Source: Tetranychus cinnabarinus
Taxonomy: Eukaryota; Arthropoda; Arachnida; Trombidiformes; Tetranychidae
Assembly (NCBI GenBank): GCA_022266195.1
Contig: WHVY01000001.1
Location: 248,001-312,000, forward strand
DNA: 64,000 nucleotides
Direction of reading: 5' to 3'
In this document: in pieces, positions 1 to 12,016 of the stretch
Position numbering within the stretch: the stretch's first letter is position 1
Layout: each line of letters opens with the position of its first letter
Position numbers and translations under genes: made by a program
Notes under the pieces: model-generated
What the model saw: the letters and a program-made list of their open reading frames with translations, nothing else
What the model was told of the DNA's origin: nothing
The model's database searches: none

Positions 1-1249
1 TCTGTTTTCAGTCAAGTCTAGTCTTGATCAGATTGGAAGAAATGGCTTTGAAGAAGCTTCTATCATGTTGATTCAATTTCCATTCCATGATTAATATTCA
101 ATATTGAAACACTTCAATGTTTTCCTCATTCTTTTGCATACAACGAAACTTGTGCAATTCAATGTTGAAGGACAAGAATGTTGTAATGCTTTGCTGTTTA
201 AAAGGGATCAAAGTCCATTCTGAGTTGAACTGAATAGCATCCGAATGTAACCATGGAAACATTGGAATGAACGAAATTACTTTCAATGGATAAATTTATT
301 GAATAACTTCACCGATAAGCTTGTTTCAATTATATTCTAATCAAAATTAACAGAGAATCCAATTCTATTTCAATTTATTCAAAGAAAAAAAGAAACAGAA
401 AACAAGGTTCAAAGGAAAACTTTTTTCATATTCTTCATGGATTCTATTGGAAACGCTTGATAATAAACTTTTGGCATGAAACGGGATTTCATTTCGTGGG
501 CTTTTCTTTGCTATCTAATCTTGTAAACCAATTTTTCGATATTCATTTTATTCCGATTTTACCTGGTTTTTTGTAGTTAACATTGCGCAAATTTCATTGG
601 ATTTCAATATTCAACTTGCATTGATCAAAGGTTGAGACTGAAAATTATTTCATTCAATTTCATTTGATCAGGATTTATCAGGTAATCTACTGGACAAGAC
701 TTGTTCTCATATCAATTGGATAGATCAAAAGTCTGGACTCAAACAATCATGAAAAGTTTCTTGTGACTGGGATCAGTTTTTGCAAGGTTAGCATTGGCCA
801 GTAGTTATCAGATTTGAATCTTACGATATTGTTAGCATTGAAAGATGAATTTTGAGCTCATTGAAAGTTTCATTTTTATTCATAAGAATTCAAAAGACTG
901 AGGTTTGACCTTTCAAATCAGGATCTTAATTTCTTTAAGAGAAAATCTTGAGATTGAGAAGTTGCTGAAAAGAGGCCAGAAGTGGTAAGCAACCACCACG
1001 AAAATTGCCTTTGGTCTCAAGACCTGGTCGATCAAACAAGGTCGAATGACCGACTCTTGAAATTGGTCGAATCTTGAAATTACTCGACTTTAAAAAGTAC
1101 CGTACAGAAATTGTATTTAAAAATGTGAGAATCTTCTAGATATTAAGAATTGTAATCGTTACTCAACGCATCTGTAAGGAGGAAGTCGGAAATTGTCTCG
1201 ACTATAATCGATCTTCAATATTTTCAATAGAGAGAACAAAAATAAATAT

Positions 1250-1580
1250 TATTCTGTCTCTGATGCCCTTAGATGTCCGGGGCCGCACGTGTGCTACAAT
1301 GAAGTGGTCATCGTGCATACTTTTTCTCGCTCCGACAGGAGTGGGTAACCGCTTGAACCCATTCCATGATGGGGACTGGACTTAGTTACTACTCATGATT
1401 AAGACATTCCAGTAAGCGTGAGTCATAAGCTTGCGTTGATTATGTCCCTGCCGTTTGTAAACACCACCCATCGCTGCTACCAATTGAATGGTTTAGTGAG
1501 GACTTAAGACTGGTCAATCCAGACCACTGGGAAACTAGTGGTCGGATTGTGCTGGAAAGATGTTCAGAATTGATGATTAA
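1250..1580 (+). pseudogene. 18S rRNA 3'-end fragment (pseudogene)
   Basis: About 330 bases align by eye to the 3' part of eukaryotic small-subunit rRNA. They begin near the block GATGCCCTTAGATGT (1262-1276) and run through the CAGTAAGCG/GAGTCATAAGC block and the decoding-site helix 44 region to GGAAAGATG. Normally invariant positions are changed: the universal GTACACACCGCCCGTC reads GTAAACACCACCCATC. The match stops before the true 18S 3' end, and no ITS or 5.8S sequence follows. It is therefore a dispersed, decayed rDNA fragment and not part of a working rDNA unit. Confidence 0.88.
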
Positions 1581-4500
1581 TAATTAAGCTATTATAGAAT
1601 CCATTTAATTGTATCACTCAAAGTTACAGAGATATTGGCATCTATCCTCTAAGTTAAAGTCGTTGAGAGCGTTTTGTAGTCAAAGTGTGTCAGAGTGTCA
1701 TAGAAAAAAATTCTTAATGATTCAGATTCTGCATGTTCCAATCTATATACCAATCTACTTTTAAAATATTTTTGTGAATCTCTGATCCCGTTCTGCACCA
1801 AACTCAGATGGCATTGCGGCCTATGCACGAAATCATTTGTGAAGACAAACCAAAACAATTTTTCTGTTAGAATAGTTCTTGCTCTTCCATAATTGCTCAA
1901 ATTTGCTCATCTAATTATTTAACTTGATTTTAATCAAGCATTGATTTGTAAGCTAACTTTTCGTGCAAAACCTCCTGATCAACCTATTATTATCTCTTCA
2001 GAATTCCTTTGCACATTGCATGCTCTTATTTTATGTGTTTCTCAGGATTAAAACTCGAACCTCAAAATATTATTGAATTGACTGTCGAGTTTGCCATAAC
2101 CGAGAAAAGAAGAAAACTTGTAAATTAAATTTTCGTTGCCTTAAATAGGATCTAATGAAACTTGCAAGCTTAATGACTGATCGAAACCAAAAACAAGATT
2201 AAAGTTATGATGTTAATGGGTTCATTAATTAAGAAGCATGTCTTACCAACTTCTAGTTATTGATAATATGAGATTATCATGAAGGTGTGCGAAATTTAAT
2301 TAGCAAAACACCTTGAAACTTATTCACTGCTACTTTCACAGTCGGCTGCTCAAAAGATAACTGAGAATCTGTCAGATTGCTTGAAATTTCATATAAAAAA
2401 TGCAACAAAATATCATTAAGTTTCCATTAAGATTCACATTTGATAGCATAATCATTGCGTTAACATGTTATTCTCCCAAAAAAAGAAAGTATTCAAAATG
2501 TAAAATTATCTCGAACTCAATCGATTCAATTTTTTCATTTGATTTTTTGGTTTTTCCAAATTTCTAAAGATATCATTTTCTATTTTTAGAACAAAGTTTC
2601 CGAGTTTTCATTCTATATCGAACTTTTAATATCCATGAAAAAATGAATTTCGTTAATCTTAATGAGAAGGCATTTTAATCCTTGAATTTCATGTGGAATT
2701 TCTTGGGAAAGTTTTATTTTTGGAATAAAAAAATTTAATAAACAAACGATTATTGATTTTTCCAATTTAATGTAAAAGAGATTATATTTTAATGTTGATT
2801 GAAATTCTAGTAACAAGATGACATTATTTCATTAACAGCTGGAGGCGATCAATCTTAATTAATATTGAAATTCATCAATGAATATCGGATTGTTTTGTGA
2901 AATTAAACGAGTAAATAATTTCCAAGTATTTGTTTGAAAACAAATCAAATGAACTTTTTGTCGTTTCTTTTGTCATTCACTTTTAATGGTTTCCAGTAAA
3001 GTACAATGTAATTAGACAGAAATGACAAAAGCTATTCTATAACTTTCAAATGGAAACTGAATCAGCCTTGAGCTGAACAGGGAAAAAAGTAGTCGATTCA
3101 AATTATTAATTATACCTGAAAGTAGCACAAAAAAGGTGAAAGATAAACTAACAAAAAAAGAGTTGAACTTCATTTTGAGGTTCACTTCTTTTTTTAATCA
3201 ACAGCAATTTAAAATGTTGCAATCAAGTTCACATTGCTATGAATGGGAAACATTTCAACTTGAAGAATCTTGCTCATCAAATGAAAAGTTCAGTTGAGAA
3301 ACTAGTCTCATTTCAGGTGAATTTCATTTCCAAAGTCATATGCATTACAATTGCAGTTAATTTTTTCTTCATTTTGTTTTTTTGTCGAAAAAAAATTAAA
3401 AATGAAATGCAAAAATAAGTTAATATAATGTGCAAGTTATTTAATTTTCACATTAAAAGCTGGTGTAATAAGCTAATTGCAAAATGCTGAGCCGGGAGTA
3501 AATATTAACTTTAATTTCGTTTGTCAATATTTCATGCGCAAAATAAAAAAACGATCTGTATTCCATCGATGATGATAAACTCATGCAAATGCAAGCCTAA
3601 TGAACTTTACGAGTCATTTTCACCGAAACGATCAAAGAAAAAAAGATTTTTTTTCTATTTAGAAATCATTGTGTGCTTTTGGAGTTCGTCCTGTTCAGAT
3701 TTTCTTCTACATTGATTTAGAACTTGAAACAGTGAAATATAAAAATTTCAATTCCAATTTCGGCTTCATTGTTTTCCTATCGTTGCAAAATAGGGTTTAA
3801 AAATTGAAGATCCAAAATAGAGGTTAGTGATTCCAAGCCAGGTTGAGATAAATGTCTACATGAGAGGAAAATTTCTTTAGTTTTTTCATTAAGCTGATTT
3901 ATAAGCAATGAGTTAGAGGACGGAATTGTTTTAACTAAAAGTCAAACTAGAGGAACTTAGTAAACAAGAAGACAAACTGAGAACAAAATAAAAGATAATC
4001 AATAAGCTCATCAATTATCTCAATTAAAAAGAGTTTAACAACGCTTTTTGATTATAAAAAAACTGAAGACAAAAATAGCGCACATTTGTCATTATCCTTT
4101 TATTGTTTTCAGGTTAATCATTATTTTGATCATATAATGGTTTCGAGATGAGATAAAAGGGTTTTACAGAATGGAGAAAGAAAATTTAATGAAAAAATCG
4201 ATAAGTATTAATAAACTAAACATTCCAAAAATGATTCACTGAAACTCACTTGTTGATCATTTGAACTTTCAGATGTTCATTTTAAACCTCAACAGTTGCA
4301 GCAGCAACACTAAATCTAAACTGGGAATGAAATTATTGTTATAAATGTATTAATAATATTGATATAATACTGCTAATTTAATGACCTAATATGGTTTCAA
4401 AATACTTTCTAACCGTGTTCACCTTAATGAAGTTTTAATTGTTAACCGTATTTGTGAACGCATATGGTAATGCATATTGATTACTTTCCTCTTTTAGTAG

Positions 4501-4700
4501 ATATACACATGTGAAAAATGATGTTAAATAAGTTAATTCTGTTCATAAAAACATTCAGGAAAATATTTTATACCCTTTTATTGTTAACCCCTAAAGTTAT
4601 CTGTTTGTATTACTTTTGGTGATCTGACTTGTAATGCTCATTAAACTTCCCTCTTAATATATTAACTCCCATCTTATCATCACTATGAACCTTATTTTTC

Positions 4701-4752
4701 GTTACGGAGATGAGACGGGATCCGGTGCTTTCAGTCTGGTGTGGTCGTAGAC
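4701..4752 (-). pseudogene. Truncated 5S rRNA fragment
   Basis: Read on the minus strand from 4752, this matches the first ~50 nt of the full 5S gene at 8009-8126 with a few substitutions (for example GTGCTT in place of GTGTTT on the plus strand). The match breaks off at about 4701, before the internal control region, so the copy lacks the A box, C box and 3' half and should not be transcribed or functional. Confidence 0.8.
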
Positions 4753-6572
4753 GTTGAAATAGGCTTATTATTACCTTATAAACAGACTTATTTCATAATG
4801 CATTACCAGATATAAACATCAAAATATTTTGTTTCAAATTTCAGTTGGAAACAAGAAAATGTATGAAATTGTCATTTCCACTTGATTCCAAGTTCTGAAC
4901 AAAGTGAACTAAAAGCACAAAGTACTTTGATGATGGATGAGCAAAAGTTGAATTAAATTAGTGAATAGATTAAGATGGTAAAAGAGGTAAATAAAGAGCA
5001 ACTTGTTTATTCATCATCTTCATCATTCCAATTGTTCATCTTCTTCCAGGATAACTTATCTTGAAATTGGCAGAACAAAAATTTGACTTCATTTTCTCTA
5101 TCAAATATAATCTCAAGTATTCGCAAGTGAACAAAGTGAAATCTTCTCATGAGGAATGATCACTGTTTTTCAGACTAATATTCATCTTTGATCACAAATC
5201 ATCATTAATGGTGCACAATATAAGAAATGATCAAGCAAAATAAGAGGCAAACATTTACCATTTACTAAATTGTTTACCTTGTCTTCTTCATCATCTTACC
5301 TTTAGTCAAATATTTTTACTTCTTTTCTCTATTCACATTGGACATGAGAAGTTTCAATGAGAATCAATGATAAAATCTTATCGATTCTGATTAAACATTC
5401 TCATTCCTTATTAGCTATTCATTGTTATCCAATAAGTTGATAAACATTTTATCTGGAAAAGAGTGAAATCCAGAAAAGGTAAATCTGTTAATGATACTTG
5501 AACACTTTTATTCTCATCATTCACTGGCTAACCAACAATTAAATCAATCAATCACAATTGTGATTAAAATATAAATCTCTTTGATTAACCTTCTTCTCTA
5601 TTCATGGTAAATGTAAGGCTCAAATCAATGAGAATCAAAGTTTCCTTTGGATTCAATTTTTTCGCAATTTCATCAGATCGTTCAATAATTGATCTCAAAT
5701 GAATCACTTTGATGTAATTAAAGATGAACTTTCAAAGAATTCAGAAAAATAGATTAATTTTGAAGGAAAAAAGGTCCACAGAGAAGGTTGAGATCTTAAT
5801 CTGGATTTTTCAATTTCATCCAATTTTTCTCATTTTTAATGGCATGATTCAGTGAATAAAATGAACAATAAAAAAGATTAAATCGGATTAAAACTGTTTC
5901 ATCAAGATTATAAAGATGACTTTGATCAAACCTTTTGTTCAACCTTTTGCGTTCAATCATCGACTAAAATCATTGTCATTTTGCTTCCATTTCAATGTTG
6001 CTCATAATCTCAATCGATTTTAAGGTAATAATTGAAAGGTAATCTTTGATTGACTCATCATTTACTTGGAAATTCATGATGAAGTTCAACTGTACTTTTT
6101 TCTCCTGTTTGCTTCTTCTTTTCATTCTTGAACAATTTTTCCTTTTCTCTTTACCAAATTAAATTAAAAGTAAAGACTATTCATTTAAAACATTTTGTAA
6201 CCCAATTCTGCAGGGAAATCAGTCCAAGAATACAAATGGTGAAAGTGAATACAATACAATTAATTAGTTGCAAATGATACTGATTTAATAAACATCAATT
6301 AACAGTTTAAAGTTTGGTCTGCAAATGATCACATCTTCATTAGTAAATGCATTGTTGGAAATAAAAGTTCAACTCGATTCATTCGAAATCAATGATCAAA
6401 CCAATTGTTTTATTCAGATTAACTTGAATCAAGATGCATAAGTATTGATGAAATAGAGTAAAGATTACCGATTAGTTTTGTCTTTAAAGTTGAATAATGT
6501 CACACAGTTATTAGAGTGGAATTGAACGATTTTTTAATATTAATACATTACATACACAGTATTTAAGACATA

Positions 6573-7035
6573 AGGCTGTCCAGAGCAGGACGAACTGATT
6601 TTGGTTTTATAACTTTCTTATTAGAGGCTATTTTGATGCGAAGTTTTGGCCACTTTTCGTTTCAAAGCTGAAGGATCTGTCCTGTCTCCTCCATGTCCAC
6701 GTTTGTCAATAAGCTGGCCTTGTCTGAATTCAGCTGCGTATTTGGCTACTTGCGATTTACTTATCGCCTTATTTCCAATCAACTTTTTGAGGTTTTGGTG
6801 AATGATGGTGTTTGAATGAGATGAAAGTACACCAAACAGGACAAAAGAACGTTGATGTTCGGTTTTTATTTGTTCGATTAAAGCACTTTTGTAATCCATA
6901 TTTGTTTACTACAATCAACACAGGGAAATGATTTTCCGTTTCCTTAGCTACAAAAAAGCCATAGGCGTAGCCTGAGAAGTTAGTAATAACAAAACGCGGC
7001 TTGTTCAAAATCAGTTCGTCCTGCTCTAGGCAGAC
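6573..7035 (-). mobile_element. Mariner-like deleted element with inverted repeats
   Basis: A perfect 22-bp terminal inverted repeat (6582-6603 and 7006-7027, core GCAGGACGAACTGATTTTG) brackets about 400 bp. Imperfect homology extends outwards on both sides (CTGTCC/CTGCCT), and a TA dinucleotide lies just outside each end (6571-6572, 7036-7037), as expected for Tc1/mariner insertion. A 92-codon minus-strand ORF inside resembles the N-terminal helix-turn-helix of mariner transposases, but no DDE/DDD catalytic domain is present. This is an internally deleted, non-autonomous copy. The exact outer boundary is uncertain by a few bases. Confidence 0.75.
6621..6899 (-). pseudogene. Transposase N-terminal remnant
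   Basis: A 92-residue ORF inside the inverted-repeat element. Residues ~40-75 (KAISKSQVAKYAAEFRQGQ followed by a KRGHGGDR stretch) have the spacing of a mariner paired-like helix-turn-helix and basic linker (compare the general pattern in mariner transposases of a second HTH helix followed by FRxGxxxxxDxxRxGRP). The catalytic domain is missing, so it is a remnant of a longer transposase. It could at most bind the inverted repeats. Assignment rests on pattern recognition only. Confidence 0.5.
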
Positions 7036-8008
7036 TAATACAGCTTTTAATCAATGAACTTTAGGCATTTGATTCATTTTTCTGGTTGATGCATATAGAC
7101 TTGAAGATTGCAATCTTATATTCTGTTAGTCCTGAGTGTAGATTCATTCATTTTAAGATGGTTAAATACCAGGTGTACGTGATTCTAGCGGCTGAAAACC
7201 AAGTTTTGAAAAGTTTATCTTCGACTTTTATGCAAAGTGTGAGAATAATTTTTCTAGCGTTTAGAGACAGTTTTAAATACTTTTTGCCTTTCTTTTATGC
7301 AATTTGGTTTTCTTGATTGCTCTCTCTTTTTCTGATTTATCGATATTTAATGAAATGCACGTTGTATCCAGGATTCATCATGTGTCACTACTGAGTAGTT
7401 CAGAATGTTAAAGAGGATATTCGAAAATTTTCGGAATAGTTACCAGATGCTAAGCCATCTGATGCAAAAAGTAAGTTAGACATGTTGGTAATGTAATGTA
7501 TTGTCATTCTCAACTTTCTATTACTTTATTTCTAATACTTTCGTCTGACCGCATTTGGCAAGAAAAAGGTTCGCATTTTTGGCATGTACTTGCTGTGATC
7601 TTTTTTTGCGTTCATCTTCATCATCATTCAGAAGAAGTCAAGATGCTGATAAACAATAAGAAAACAAAAATACAGTCATTCATGCGTCTAAAGTTCATTA
7701 TTTAACACCCTTTAGATAGATTACAGGTAGATTAGTTTGCAATTAGAAAAGGAGAATTCAAAATTCTAGCGTTTAATCATCCGTCAGGAGTTTATCGATT
7801 TTTTAGTTATTAAAGTAACTTTGCATATTACGTCACTATATTTTTCAGATCACTTCCTACTGAAAACGCAGTTTTGGGTAAATTTAATAAAAAAAGTCAA
7901 AAATCAAATTTGAAATCGATTAAAATTTTTTATTAAATTCGATGATTCCAATTGATAAAAGATGGAGAGACCATCTAACAGACAATTTTAATTGTTCGAA
8001 CGCAAAAA

Positions 8009-8126
8009 GTCTACAACACCGGGGGTTCCCAAGTGGTCTCCCTCCCAAGTACTAACCCGGCCCGAAACTACTTAACTTCGGAGATCGGACGGGATCCGGT
8101 GTTTTCAGTCTGGTGTGGTCGTAGAC
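8009..8126 (-). rRNA. 5S ribosomal RNA
   Basis: Read on the minus strand, this 118-nt segment has the full 5S architecture. The first and last six bases (GTCTAC/GTAGAC) pair to close helix I, the internal control region is recognisable (A-box-like GTTAAGTAGTTTCGGGC and C-box-like GGTTAGTACTTGG...GAGACCACTTGGGAA), and a T5 Pol III terminator follows immediately (8004-8008 on the plus strand read as A5). Unlike the broken copy at 4701-4752 it looks complete and could be transcribed. It is a lone copy and not part of a visible 5S array. Confidence 0.9.
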
Positions 8127-9586
8127 AATGGAAATGTCTTAAACCTGTTATATAACCAAACAAACTTATTTCAATATCCAATCTGTATTAATCTTTCACT
8201 CTTTAGATTTTGATTTTTTAAAGAGAAAATATAATCCAAAATCTTTCATTCGGTACTAAGATCGTAGTTTTGTAACGCATAGAAAGAGCGTGATTCGATA
8301 CTAGCAAAAGATAAATGTGAACCAAATTCAATATGAGTAGACGCAATTGAAAGACTGAACTTGTGTCAAAAACGAAATTAAAATTAGGAAATTTCGGACT
8401 GAAAAATTTCTCTAAATGTTTGCAATGATTTTTCATTTTTCACGATAAAATTATTTGCATTTTGTTGATTGATGTAAGCTGAATCAGAATTTATCATGCA
8501 ACTTCTCAGAAATTAAATCTATCATCAATGTTTATTCATTGAAAATTTTAAGTACTTTTACAGATAATTTGATGTTTTTCTTTCAAAGATTTCATGTTCA
8601 GAGTTTAATCTCTCTAATTTTGATTATAAATCTTTTCATTTGTAAGTAAAAAAGTATAACAATTAATGCAATATTCAACATTTAAGGCTTACTTATTGCT
8701 TAGTTACATTTGCTTTTGAAATTGTTCATTTAAAAGTAATTTTAAATCAAAACTTAAATGAATTTTTCGATTAAATTCAGCAATAGACTAGAATTCATTT
8801 AGTTTCTTGATGCTGACCAAAATCAGGGAATGAGAAAAGAATGAAATAAAGGTTGAGAAGAAGAAGAGAAAACTATTTTGAAGTTCAACCTTGTTAACAC
8901 TTTTAGTTTGAAAAACTTTCCAAGCATTTAGAGAGGAAAATGCAAAAAAAGAAGAAAATAAGAAAACAGAATTTTCTCTCTAATTTTGCAACCTTTTCTC
9001 CTGTCAACGTGATCTATCATGTTAAAGGTATAATACTATCCATGAATATGCCAAAGTAATCAAACAAAAGAACAACTTTTACCTCTTTTAACCCGCTTCT
9101 AACCTTGCAAGCTTCACTCAACCTTCAACTTGTTCAGGCAAAATTGGTTGAAGTAAACATCGATGAACAAAAGCGATTACTTAAAGTTGCAATAATCTTT
9201 GGTTCATCAACTTAATCATTTGCAACCCGCTTCTGATAAAACATGGAGAAACTGATTTGCAATCAAACAAAATGTAACTATTTTCACATATTGTTGCAAT
9301 AACAATAAAAAGCAGAATTGAATGTAAAACAGTTTTGACGAAAGATTGATTAATGAGGTTTAAATGACTACCAATGTTACCTTATTTACATACCATGGTT
9401 ACCATGAATGGAGGTAACCAGCAAATAACAAGTAAAAGCAAAAGGAGGAAAAAAAGAGTTTCCAATATTCGGTTCAGTTTGGTTAAGAAACTAGAAGTGA
9501 ATCACTTTCACCATCTTCATCTGATTCTCTGCTTCAGAAGCAAAAAAAGTTGAAGGAAACCTTGACTAAGCAGTAACCTTGTTTCT

Positions 9587-9637
9587 TATCATCATCATCT
9601 TCATCATCATCAACATCTTCTTCTTCTTCTTCTTCAA
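9587..9637. repeat. (ATC)n/(TTC)n microsatellite
   Basis: About 50 bp of compound trinucleotide repeat: blocks of ATC followed by TTC units. Confidence 0.85.
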
Positions 9638-11197
9638 TCCTGAGCCTCAAAGTTATTCAAAATATGGTTAACCCATTTTGATTCATTTGCTTTTCCCTTA
9701 AAATTTGTTGACTTTCCTTCATAACTTTATTGCCTGACTTTTCCTAACTTGATTTCATGTAATTTGGTGTAAAAATATCGATAAATAATTATGATTAAAG
9801 GTAGTTGTAAACATGAACAATCATCATCACCATCATCAACTATCAACTAATTTCCTGTTTACATTGAAAATCATTAGCCAGTAACGTAACGTCACTTTGC
9901 TTGTTATTGTTGTTCAACTTGCATTTGGCTTGGAGTTTAATTTTTGCTTCACATGCTTTAAATAAACAAATAATATTTTAAATCAACACTTAATCACCAA
10001 TTGAAACTGCAAGCTTGTTTGATTAATGAATTTCAAGTTAACACACAAATCACTACAAAATGTTTTCACTTCACAACAAATCTCAACAAATGTCACTTCT
10101 GATTGCTTTACAATTAGTCAGCTTTCATAATTTTTGGATTGTTTTGAAAGGTTTAAATGAAACATTTCAATGAAATAATGAAAATCAACAGTTAAATTGA
10201 TTCTGTTTACATGTTAATGGTTTTACATTTTACTTTTAAACATTTGCTTTTAATGTTAGGGTTGAACTGAAAGTAATAGAAATGAAGTTTAATTTTAAAC
10301 TTGGAGTTAATTCAATGTTATAACAGAAAAATTAAGTCTATTGGAATTAAGGAAAACCATAAAGTTAATTAAGTAAACTTTTTGCAATTTGTTTCATCAT
10401 TTAAAGGAAATTTGATTCATTCCCAGAAAAGGGTTAAATTGGATAAACAGTCAACTAATTAATGTTGAACAATCAATCGTCAATTGCAGTTTCAATGCTA
10501 TCAAATTTATCCTCCAACTTACATGATGTGTTAATTGGTTGGATAAAGTGTTAATGTTGAATAAAGTAAATGCAAATTGTTTGATTAATTAAGTTATTAA
10601 CAAGGCTTTATAAATAGCTATCATTGTGCTAATGCACATAATCTGGGTAAAAACGTGAGAGTTTATCATGAATTGAAATTCCCCAAAAGTCGATCACAGG
10701 GAATTGAGTTTGCAGTTTGATGAAAGATTGAAATTCATCGCTATTTTGCAAAAAGTTGCAATGAAAAGGAAATCTCTGAAAAAAATTTCGTTCGAAAATT
10801 AAAAGTGAATAGTCGATAAAAAATCGCAGAAACTTGGAAAACAGTAAAATTTAAATTTCTTGAAACGCATTTTAATCGAGTTCAATAAGTATTTCAAACT
10901 CTGAGTTTTCCTTTTGTTCGAATCGAATGAACTTCATTTTGAAATTTCACAAAAACGTGAAGAGGAAAGTTCTGTTTAGATTCGGAAAACATTTTGATTG
11001 ACTTTTGACTGGAAAGTCTGAAACTTAGAGATTTCATTGCGACAAGGCGGGTGCATTTCATGTTGAAATTTAACAAAAAAGTTGGAAAAGGAAGTTTCTG
11101 TTTAAAGATTTTTTAGATTGTTTTTTCTTCACAATTTTCCAAAGTAAATGTAAAGCAAATGTTGGAATTTTGATATTGAATGTTGAATGAATTTTAC

Positions 11198-12016
11198 CTG
11201 ATAGATCCTCCAATAAAGAAGAAGAATGAAAACAAGTGGACCGTAGAAGGTGGCGAAAGTGGCAACGATTTGGTAGGCGACATCCTGTGAAACGAGGCAC
11301 TTCTTTTCTTGAAGAAGTCGCTTCTCAAAGTCAGGATCCTTCCAACCCAAAACTGGTGCAACTGAAATGATGGAGGCAATAGTCCAGATACAGATGATTA
11401 AAGCACCGATTCGATTTGGATTTCGATTGTGAATGTAATCAATGTTGGTCACTGCCCAATATCTGTCAATGGCAATTGCTAAGAGGTGAAGTATGGAAGC
11501 AGTGCAACACAAGACATCGGCACAAGTCCAAATGTCACACCATTGAGGACCCAAAATCCATTCACCAGACACTTCATAAACGGCACCTAAAGGCATCACA
11601 AGGCAAGCTACCATAAGGTCAGCAATGGCCAACGACAGAACAAGATAATTGCCAACGGAACGTAAATTTTTCTCCATTAGAATGGCAATGATGACAAAAA
11701 CATTGCCCACTATAGTGGCCAGTATAAGAGCAGCCAGAGTGACACCAATGCCAATGGTGTGAAATATCTCACCCAAGTTGGCACCGGCAACACCAGAGCC
11801 AGGTTTAATTGCATGACTTGGATGGCCATTTGTGTTGACATTGGTTGAACTCGATATGAAAACACTCAACTCTTGTGGTTCAATGGGTGAAGATGAGGTT
11901 AACAGAAAAAGTGGATAACTTGATGTTAAATCATCGAGACGATTGGAATCACTTGAGATGATCATTGGTAGTTGAGTTGAACTTGAATTGAAATCACCGT
12001 AAATGTAATAAACCAT
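11198..12016 (-). CDS. 5-HT1-like serotonin receptor, first coding exon (TM1-TM5)
   Basis: A 273-codon exon encodes a class A amine GPCR from an N-glycosylatable N-terminus (NSSS near residue 10) through TM5. Diagnostic features are GN in TM1 (TIVGNVFVI), LAxAD in TM2 (SLAIADLMVACLVMPLGAVYEV), the amine-binding Asp in TM3 (CADVLCCTASI), DRYWAVT at the TM3/loop 2 junction, and an ECL2 with KCLVSQDV followed by TM5. The string MPLGAVYEV and the WKDPDF segment before TM5 match arthropod 5-HT1 receptors best (from memory of the family). The exon ends after WRIYQ at a GT donor (11196-11197), so TM6, TM7 and the tail lie in further exons outside what I can find, probably left of the window. The product would couple to Gi and lower cAMP. 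A 5-HT7 or other amine receptor is less likely. Confidence 0.88.

Larger units (their letters stand above)
1..11197. other. Gene-poor region, probably intron of the 5-HT receptor
   Basis: No protein-coding exon can be supported here; the open frames are short, AT-rich and unlike any family I know. Because the serotonin-receptor exon at 11198-12016 (minus strand) ends at a clean splice donor and its TM6-TM7 part must lie at lower coordinates, this region is probably one large intron continuing beyond the left edge (inference). It contains the 18S fragment at 1250-1580, 5S sequences at 4701-4752 and 8009-8126, and the mariner-like element at 6573-7035, each listed separately. The rest (1-1249, 1581-4700, 4753-6572, 7036-8003, 8127-11197) is AT-rich sequence in which I see nothing beyond simple repeats. 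Confidence 0.5.

Noticed and set aside
1649..1900. 83-residue frame
   Set aside because: No recognised family features; adjacent to an rRNA fragment and AT-rich.
3681..3700. Weak match to the mariner inverted repeat
   Set aside because: Only ~12 matching bases and no partner; not enough to call.
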